Shown here: positions 12,501 to 22,087 of the stretch, piece after piece
Numbering within the stretch: position 1 is the stretch's first letter
How the letters are laid out: each line of letters begins with the position of its first letter
DNA from: Aplysia californica
Taxonomy: Eukaryota; Mollusca; Gastropoda; Aplysiida; Aplysiidae
Assembly (NCBI RefSeq): GCF_000002075.1
Contig: NW_004797469.1
Coordinates: 242,926 to 274,892, forward strand
Direction: 5' to 3'
DNA length: 31,967 bases
Notes under the pieces: generated by a model
What the model was told of the DNA's origin: nothing
Database searches by the model: none
Seen by the model: the letters and a program-made list of their open reading frames with translations, nothing else
Position numbers and translations under genes: made by a program

Positions 12501-14924
12501 CCACAGATTAAGAAGCTGCAATAATTTATTCTTTTAATATTTGAGTTTTAGAACCTTTAAACAAGTTGCTGATGATATGCACTACACAAGTAGATGAGGA
12601 TCTCACTTTCCTGTTTGTAAAGCCTACCTTAAATTAAGTTAAGTCCTGCTTCTTTTGACAGTGGGAACTACCAAAGAACATTTAGGTTATGCACTGGCTT
12701 TGGATGTACCGGTGTTCGTGGTGGTCACTAAAGTGGACATGTGTCGACTAGCAGTCCTGGAACGCACACTGTCCCAGCTGGAGCAGATTCTCAAAAGTCC
12801 TGGTGTCAAACGTGTGCCAATCCGCATAAAGAATCCTGATGATGCAATCACAGCTGCCAGCAATTTGGAGTCCCGGCAGTGAGTTCAGAATCTTCTAATG
12901 TCAGGATTTTAATTCAGTGTGATGAATTAGTTTTTTTAATCTACATAGCTATAATCTCAGCTCATTGAATTGTAGTGTTATGTTGGTAGCTCAAAGAAAC
13001 ATTTCAGTGTTTGAATGTATGGTTCAGAAAGAACTGAAGAAATGATGAAATGTATCATTTAAATCATTAAAATCAGACAATAAATAAAAATGTTATCAAG
13101 TATCAAGGTTCAAATTCATTCAAAACGTACAAAATGTATCACAGCAGGCAAAACAAGCAAAAAGCGGCACTTTGAACAGTCACACAATCATTTATTATGT
13201 CTTCATGCAGTCGGTGACAATGTTGTGACATATAAAGACTAAAGCCCTGGTCACATGCAATGATATACTGAGTCAGATTTGTCGTATGTGAGAACTATTC
13301 ATTTTATCAAACTATCTGTGTAGTCCGTTTACAGATTCCAATATATCATCTTGTTTTCTTTTGGTGGGGGAGATTCCTCGTCATAAAGCTGCCATGTCGC
13401 TTTGCAACGACAGCGATTTGCTTGCACTGTTTGTGCTGCTGTTTAGTAAAATAAAGAAAAAGAGGCTTATTTGGACTAAAGACTGGCTATTAAAGCTAAA
13501 TATTTTCACCCAAAAATCTACTGAAAAAACAACAGACATTACCATTAATGGAGAGAGAATCAAATAAGTACACCTATTCAAATATCTAGGGGGAAAAACT
13601 CACAGACCATGGCAGAAGTGAAAAAGAAATTTAATATAAGAACAGCAAATGCAAAAACAATATTCAGCCAAATGCACAAACTACAGTTGAACCTGTGTGA
13701 GGCCGTCTGAGACAAGTAGTCTTCATAGGCAGGACTGATGACAAATGAAGAAAACAAACCAGTCTCTTTTGAGGTTCCAGACAGAGGTGGTTAGAGGCTT
13801 AAGACTGCCGTTGGGCTAATTAAAATGGATTTTTTGGGGGAGAGGGTAGGTTGGTTTTTGTTTTTTTTGTTGCTGGTTTTGTTTGTTTTGTTTTTTGTCT
13901 CTTTGTTCTTCGGGTTGTATTTTTTTTAGGGGAAATGGATTGTTTTTGTTTTGTTTTTTAGCCCTATCTGGCGCTTTTGTGTTTAGTAGTTACAATAAAT
14001 AAGTAAATTAATTAATAAATAAATATATATGTTTCTTCACTTTTATAACTTTTATTGGTAAATTGGTCGCTTTTAGGACAAGCGGGCTAACCAAGATTTC
14101 GGGGGGTTTTCACCAAAAGTGGACATTGCTCTACCTGTAGGAGAAGTTTGGTTTCATTGGTGTGTATATTTGTTAGGTGATAGAGAAAACTCTCCTTGTC
14201 TTTTAAAGAAACTGAATAAGGGGCAATAATTTTGCCTCTGATTTTCTCAAAACACCATTTCTCGGGATAGCCCCCTTGTGCTTAAAAGCGCCCAATTACA
14301 CATCTAAGTTGACAGTGGGTGGTTGGGGGGTGCTCTGGTGTGGTTTGCTCCTTCTTTCCTATCAAACATCTATCGTCCTTATCTCTTCTCCTTTTTGAGT
14401 TTGCATACAACTGCCCTCACACAGTGGTTATTCATGACTGTTGCAAAGACTGTTCACATGACTTGGAGATGGGAGCTCAACGATTGTCAAATTACCAGAG
14501 AGCAGAAGAGGACAAGCAATTTTGTTATAAATAATATAAATTCTTCAACAAACTTGACGAAATTGCTATCCCATTATTAGAGACAGGATACAGGCAAATC
14601 TTTCCTGACTAATACTTTCAAAGCCTCAAAGGCCTTTATATAGAGTACCAAAGAAAACAGAAAGAGTCACACTTTTTCCCAGATGACTTTAGAGAGATAA
14701 TCAAAAAGCGCAACTTGTTGCATGTATGTCGGAAGGATCAATGTGAAGTATGCAGTGTAGGAGAAAGAATCACCTCCTTCAATCGCCAATATCTTGACTG
14801 GTATCCAAGATAAATGGATGTATGTTTTTCATCAAAAGCAAGGCAAATGGACAGGCTTTTTAAGATGATACCAATAACTCTGTATGCCCCCAAATTGAGG
14901 AGCGCATGACTCCACCGTGTCGTG

Positions 14925-15001
<77 letters not shown>

Positions 15002-18000
15002 ATATGTAATTTGTACATCAGTGTGTAGGAAAAAGGTAAGCCTTTCCATTGATATACCATACTCAATAATTTTTTTCTTTTCAATTGGTTAATTAGCGAT
15101 TTTTGTTGTTTCCAGTTCTCATTTGCTTGTTGACGCAGCTTATCGTCGATGGGATTCACAAACCGGCTACATGCAAAAATTTCAAAAATCTTTTTATTTG
15201 CTTAATGAATAGTAAATAGCCTAATACGTGTCCCCAATAAATATTAGGTTTGAAAAAAAAACTAGAAATATGTTTTAATTGAGACTTTCCAAAACGGACA
15301 ACTGCAGCTGATGGAAAAATGGGATCACCAAACAGGCCATGTTCATAGCCGCATCGGTTTCACCAGACTGTCGCGACACGCGTTGATACGTGCCTTAAAA
15401 AACTGGCTACATGCTTCCCCGCCGCGCCTCACCCCGACCGTTCCGTATGGTTTTTTTCTCTTGAACTAGAGAGAATTGTAAACAGTTATCAGTGTTCATC
15501 GAGATAAATAATATTATAGTCAACAATGAAGTGACTTGTAATATAAAGCATTTGTGAGATTCGATTTACTAGATTACATTTGTCAATTAATTTATGCATC
15601 TAGATGAGACATAAGAACATGAAAGATCAATAGAGTTCCAGCCACATTATGGGCCCGCACCTTTACAACAAGCTCTCTCTCTCTTCTTCTTCTTCTTCTT
15701 CTTCTTGTTCTACTTCTTCTTCTTCTTCTTCTTCTTTTTTTTCCTCCTCCTCCTCCTCCTCCTCCTCCTCCCCCTCCCCGTCCACCTCTTCTTCTTCTTC
15801 CTCTTCTTCTTCTTAATCTTCTTCGCCTACATTAATTGTTGTATTATAATAGCACACTCTAGTGTTAGCTGCTGCAGAGCAGCTGTAATAGCAGTAGTAG
15901 TACCATCATCATCATCAGCTGCAGCAGCAGCAGTAGTAGCTGCAGAAGTAGTTCTTGTACTGGCAGTTTGAAGCAACATCAGTAGCAGCAGAAGTAGTAA
16001 AACCTCCGCCGGCGTCATCTATGATTCACGATTGATAAAGAAAGGACCAAGAACAAGTCATCGAAAGAGAGAAAAAAACTCCCGAAATATGAAATGGCTA
16101 TCTTTGTCAGGTTTACAGAATAGTTCATCCACGTTAATGCTGTTCTTCTATAATAATTAATGCTAATCCTTTTCAAATACCACTTTCTTGACATTTTGAC
16201 ATGAGTCTGGCTGAGGATACATGATGGATTCCCTATCTCGAGGAAGATGCCAGGTAAAGCTGAGTCTGGCAAAGACGTTGGAGAAGACTGCGGACGATGG
16301 CAAGTGCTCTCCAGCAAATTATCCACGATTCACCTCTATCATGGAGCCACGATATTGCCCATGGCTGTCACTATCGACTCTGCTTCACCCTGGTGTTTTG
16401 AACTTTTCACTTTCAGAAAGTGTCATTGGTCTTCTTAAGAATGACCCTGAGTTTGAGATTTTTCTTTATACTATTGCCAGAGATCCCTACAGCTGTAGGC
16501 AGCAATCACAAGGGAACTAATGGACATAGAATTGGAAGGCGGTGGAATGCATGTATGATGTGTGATGTAAGCAGAAGGAATGGATTCTTGCGACAAGATT
16601 ATTTACAAGTGCGGCAGGGAGGTGGGTAGAAGAGGAATGGAAGAAGGAAATGGTAAAATTAATCCTTGTGGGGGGACTGCCTTCTCGAAAGTAACAGATT
16701 GACTAGCACAACTGGAGACAAAATGAGACCAAAAGGCTGGAATAACAAAAGCTAAAATAGCTCAACAAATCCAAAACGATACTCTGGTCAGAATAATAGA
16801 TACAATTGTGACGAATTCAGTTATATAAGGAAAGAGACAGATTTTTTAAAAGCATTATGGAGACTCACATGGGTACAGAAGCGTACATTTGTAATTCATT
16901 AAAAATAGACGATGTGATCGGGAGAAGAGTTTTGTGCGTCTGGATCAAGCCGGTCTGAAGAGACCAAAGGTTCAGAAAATAAAGTGCATTCAGGTATTTT
17001 CAACAACGTAGCTGACAGTTTGCGGAGAAAGTTTGCTGACAGTTCTTTATTATGTCAACCATCGGACTTTGGAACATGATGTGTTAGGAACTGGGCGATG
17101 AACGAGTAGTCAAACATGAATGCACGTGTGGCCGATGTATCCTCAGTGTTGAGGGATTCTTCAACAAGTTATTACGACTATCATTACATTACTGTATGGC
17201 TCAACTAAGCTGTACCTTGAGGCCCCTTTCCAAAGTTTCGCTGACGTGTAATGGTTCTACACTTCAGAGTATACAGAAATGGAGCAATGCTCCCTCTGGT
17301 GGTGCAAATTTTCGACGAGCTCAACTTGGCTTTGTTCTATCCTCGTAAGTATTGTTGCGATGTTTACGTGATTATTGTGGCAACGTGCGTGAACTGGCTT
17401 GGTTGAAACATTGAAAGTATGAAGAAACAAACAGAAAGCCACAGCCAACAAGGAAATAGCCATCAAATCCTTAGGTGAAGATGAAAAACACTCTGGTGTT
17501 GAATGGACGTGCCAGCTGTTCCTTTGGCACTAGGAAGCAATGCGTCTTTTCTGTATTACAAGATTAAAATATTGGTGCATCATTTTACGTTCTACAACAT
17601 TGCTGAGAACCATGTGGTGGGCTGAGACAGAACGAATTTGCAACGTACATAATCAACTTTTTGAAAGGAATCATGGCTGCCAAAAGTAACTCTTATACGG
17701 TGATGATTGGACATACCAAACCGATATTCGACTTCGGCAAAGCTGCTTCTTTTTGTGCTAGAAACAGGGTTCAAATTGAACAAAGAATACCAGAAAAGGA
17801 GCATCTTACAAACGGAAGTGGGTTTCCGAGCTCAATTATATCGAGAGGAGGTTGAAAACTCCCCTACCTATGTGTCAGCCCAGTATGTCCATAATGATAA
17901 AACAGTCATCACGCTCAAACCCCATCCATACCATGTGAAATATCTGCAACACCAATGACTTTCAGGATTACAAGAGCATGTCCGACCATTTCCAACCCAG

Positions 18001-21000
18001 CAGGAGAGTTGGGGACTCTTCGGTGACGGACAGGAGGTGTATCATGTTGAGTCACGGAGGTGAGCCCCACCAAATTCTCCCAAGAGATCTAACCAAGCAA
18101 AGTGGGAGCTGGTTGACCTAACGCCTGTCTACAATAGCTCCAGGAAAATGAAAAACGGACAAATACTAACATCTCCAAAGGGCGTAAGAGTAAGAGGTCA
18201 TACCAGTTGACTACCATCAATTTTACCACGCTCTGTCAACTGACTAGCACCGAACAATGCTCACAGGGAAAGTAGAGACTCACAATCATTGAATTGAAAT
18301 GTGATTTTTATCATCTATGTAGCTTACACTGTTTCATTGTTTATTATAATGTAGGAACTCAAGTGTGAGAAATGATGAAAGATAGTTCACAGGAAGAAAT
18401 GAGCCCATCTATGAGCAATCAAACGATACTGGTTACTATATTTTTTCAATCACGCTCCAGACAATAAGATGTAAAGGGACCAAGTTTTAAATGTTATAAT
18501 AATTCAGCCGAAAATCGAACCCTTGACCTCCCGATCTAGATTAGAGCCCCGAGACCAACGTTTGCCATACCAAGGCCCTGCCTTTTGGGGATATCGGACA
18601 AAAGTGGAGGTTTCTCAGACAAATACTCAAAAAAGTCTTGTCCTGGCTTTTTAAACAACTTAATTTGTTTTGGTTTGGGGTTTTGTTTGAGATGTCTTCT
18701 TATCAACAATTCTAGTCGAACAATTGATGACCTGGCACATTGGGATATTTCACGAAGTACAGCAAAATTTCATCTCAGGTAGATATAGTCCCCCCCCCCT
18801 CCTATTCTCTTGAATAACCTAATAGTGTTGATAAGGCGTTGAACCTTAACCATTGCACTTGTTTAAGTTCATGTATTGGCCTTCAGACACCGGGTCGACG
18901 ACTTCTCCTAGTACTGGTCACCTAATGTAAATATACTAGGCGAGAGAGCTGCTAGGATGTTAAATTAAATTCATTAAAATTTCCACCATGAATCGACAGG
19001 TAACAAAGTTTGAACCCACACATCCCAGTAACCAGGGTTAATTAATTTACTGACAAAAGGCCAGTCAAAGCACTGAACTTGTCATTCTAATCTAAAGCAT
19101 TTTGTGTAAAAATCGACCAGGTTAAGATTCAAACCCAGTTTGAACTAGCTTTCATTAAGACAGATCTATTAGTTTAAATACTATAACTCGCCGTCGTCCA
19201 CATAGATCTCGGCCTATACTTATTATGACGGCGAACAGTGGTACACAGCTGCAACAAACCGGCTACATGCAGCCTCGTGCCACGACTGTGTGGGGAAGCG
19301 TCCTGCGGGAACTGGCCACATGCAGAGAACCGGCCACCTGCATTGTGCTGCACATTTTTTGTGATTATAACCGGCTACTTGCGAAACAAAACTATCGGTT
19401 GTGGTATTTAAGAAAAATCAAGTAGTATTTGGTCCCAACACTTATGACTTAACCGTTTGTATAAAAATATGAAAGATTGTGCTGCGCGTTTTAACAATAA
19501 TCAGTTTTTTGTCCCTCCTGTAAAATTTGCCTTTCTGCATGTAGCCGGTTTGTGAATCCCATCGACGTCATTATTCTTTTTACTATCAAAGGAAAGCGTG
19601 TGATGATTACCCCTCTTTCATGGTCAATTAATACTACAAACATTTCCGTTTCTCATGGTCAAGTGGTTTGTAACCTACCCGGCACAAATCTTTTCGCCAG
19701 TAGGGCTGAGCACAACGATCCTATCAAAGACCCTATTGTTGTTTTCTCAAAACATTATTTAGTAATTGCTACCAGTGTAACAAAAGAATACTGTATTTCG
19801 AAAGGGGAAAGACAATAAAACTAAAACACAAATAAAAATAGATATCCTTTTATTTGTAAAAAGAATTTGGGAGAAAAGTGGCAGGCATTTGAGTTGAGAC
19901 AAAGTCGACACTTCTCCCTGCTCACATGCACTTTTCCATCTGGAGCGCATGCGCAAGATATAAAGAAAGGGTGGAGATGGGGGGTGAGGATGTGTTTCCG
20001 TTGATCAGGAAAGCACAGATTTCTTACACACCAATGTGATGGGAAAAGATTGGCCTTTCAGTTGAAGCTAGTGTTCTCAACTTGTGCTTTGCCTGTGATT
20101 CATCCAAGTTCTCAAATACCTGTATTTTCTTTCTTCTGTCTTCCTTGTAATTTCCTCCTCTATTCTCTGTCTTCGCAGGATCACACCAATCTTCACAGTG
20201 TCATGTGTCACAGGAAAGGACCTTGACCTAGTGAAACAGTTCTTGAACATACTGCCTCCAGTGACCCCTCATTGTGAGCGGGAAAAGCTAGCTCAGGACA
20301 TGACGGAATTCCAAATAGATGAACTCTTTTCCATACCTGATGTGGGCACCGTGGCTGGAGGTATCATTCAGAGGTTGGTCTTCCTACAATACTGCATCCA
20401 GCTCACTGCATGAGAGTTTTGGTGTGACTGTTTTCAGAGGGAGGTTAATGGATTAAGAAACTTGAGAAAAACCTTGTTCCACCTTTGTGGAGGAAGGCTG
20501 CAGATCATTCCCTAGTCATCCCTGATGATTGCCAGTGGGAAATGGCTTGTTAATGCTGTGCCTTGTGCCATCATTTTAATAAATGGTACTCAGATTAAAT
20601 ATTTTTTCCTCTCTTCAGTCACTTTGAACCTCTTGAAAAATGTGTGGTAGCATTGAATTTGATTATTTATAGTATTCTTTTTCATAGAGGCTCAATCAGG
20701 GAGGGGGATCAACTGATGCTTGGCCCATCTGATGATGGCAGTTACCGCAAGGTCAAGGTCAAAACTGTGCACAGGAACAGACTACCATGTCGGTTGATAC
20801 AGGCAGGACAGGCAGCATGTGTGGCGCTACAAGATATAGAGCGGGAAGCTGTGCGGAAGGTAATACTCTCTTCCTCTTGGATGTCTTAAACCACTGCTTT
20901 TTCTCCTCCTCTGTCGTTATACTTTATATACTTGATATAAAATATACCTCTTTAAAATTAATGAAGGTTGCTCTGTAAATTATAGTGAGGATAAAAGATA

Positions 21001-22047
21001 CGGACTGCCTGGCCCAAGACTGTCACGGGCTCTCTGGTTGAACGATAAATAGATACGAATTACTGCCTTACATAAGTCTCCCTCTCCCACCTCCCTCCAT
21101 CATCCCCTCCTTCCCTTTCCCCCTCCTCTCCACCTCCCTCATCATCCCACCCATTCCCAACCCCTCATCCCCCTTCTCAACCCATTATCCCCCCCAAATC
21201 ACCACCACTACATTCCACCTCTAACTCCCCCAATTGCCCTCCAGTAGTAACTCCACAGGAAACTTTATTTCTATTAGATTTAATGCATTGAAAATAAATA
21301 AATTTGTTTAAAACTTTTACGGACAATTTGTTGTCCCAACACCATGCCTAATCATTTTAGATTAATTTCAATTGACTACTTTTGTAACATAGCCATAGGT
21401 TCTTGTTGATAGAAGACAATCTAAGCATGTGGTCAGCCTTTACTTACTACTGGTATGTTTGCACACTTAGATATCGTTTTTGAAATGATGAAATAACTAG
21501 AGATAGAGGTAGGTATAATTAGTTTTCCATTATAAATATCTACCAAATATGAGTGGCTGAGGGAAATATGAAAGTGAGTTTGGGAGTATGAAGGGCAAGG
21601 CATCTGCTCACTGTTGCTTATTTTGTGGGGTTGAGAGTATTGTGGTCATTGGGCTGTCAGTCGAGAGGGGAAAACAACATTACTTAACTTCTTAATTCTA
21701 ACAAAAAAGTAGCCTGCAATGAATTTTTATTCCAATTAACTGGGATTTATAGAACCCAAGAATGTGCTTCTACTTCGAGACCTGCCCCAGTACTCATTTC
21801 TGGGCCTGGTAGTGAACGGATTAACTGGTTGTTGTTTAAGTTACTGCTGGTCTATTTTTAGGGCATGGTGCTGGTGAGTCCACAGTCTCCTCTGTACAGT
21901 TGTCTGAGGTTCGAGGCAGATGTGTACGTCCTCTTCCACAACAAAAGCATCACTGTTGGCTTTCAGACAACAATCCACATTGGCACTGTGTGCCAGACTG
22001 CTGTTATACGAGACATTGACAGGGTAAGTTTCAGTGTGATTTCATGC

Positions 22048-22087
<40 letters not shown>

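Larger units (their letters stand above)
15144..19566. mobile_element. 4.4-kb element with perfect 32-bp TIRs and subterminal repeats
   Basis: The two ends (15144-15175 and 19535-19566) are exact 32-bp inverted copies, beginning CGTCGATGGG and containing AACCGGCTACATGC. Further copies of the core AACYGGCYACNTGC lie inside at 15401-15414, 19257-19270, 19310-19323, 19328-19341 and 19369-19382, all in the same orientation as the left end. A degenerate whole-end copy lies near 15318-15345. Clustered subterminal copies of the end sequence are typical of transposase-binding sites in DNA transposons. TCGA occurs at both outer borders, but it is palindromic and part of the repeat, so a 4-bp target duplication is only possible. 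No known transposase motif was recognised inside. The superfamily is unassigned. Confidence 0.72.
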
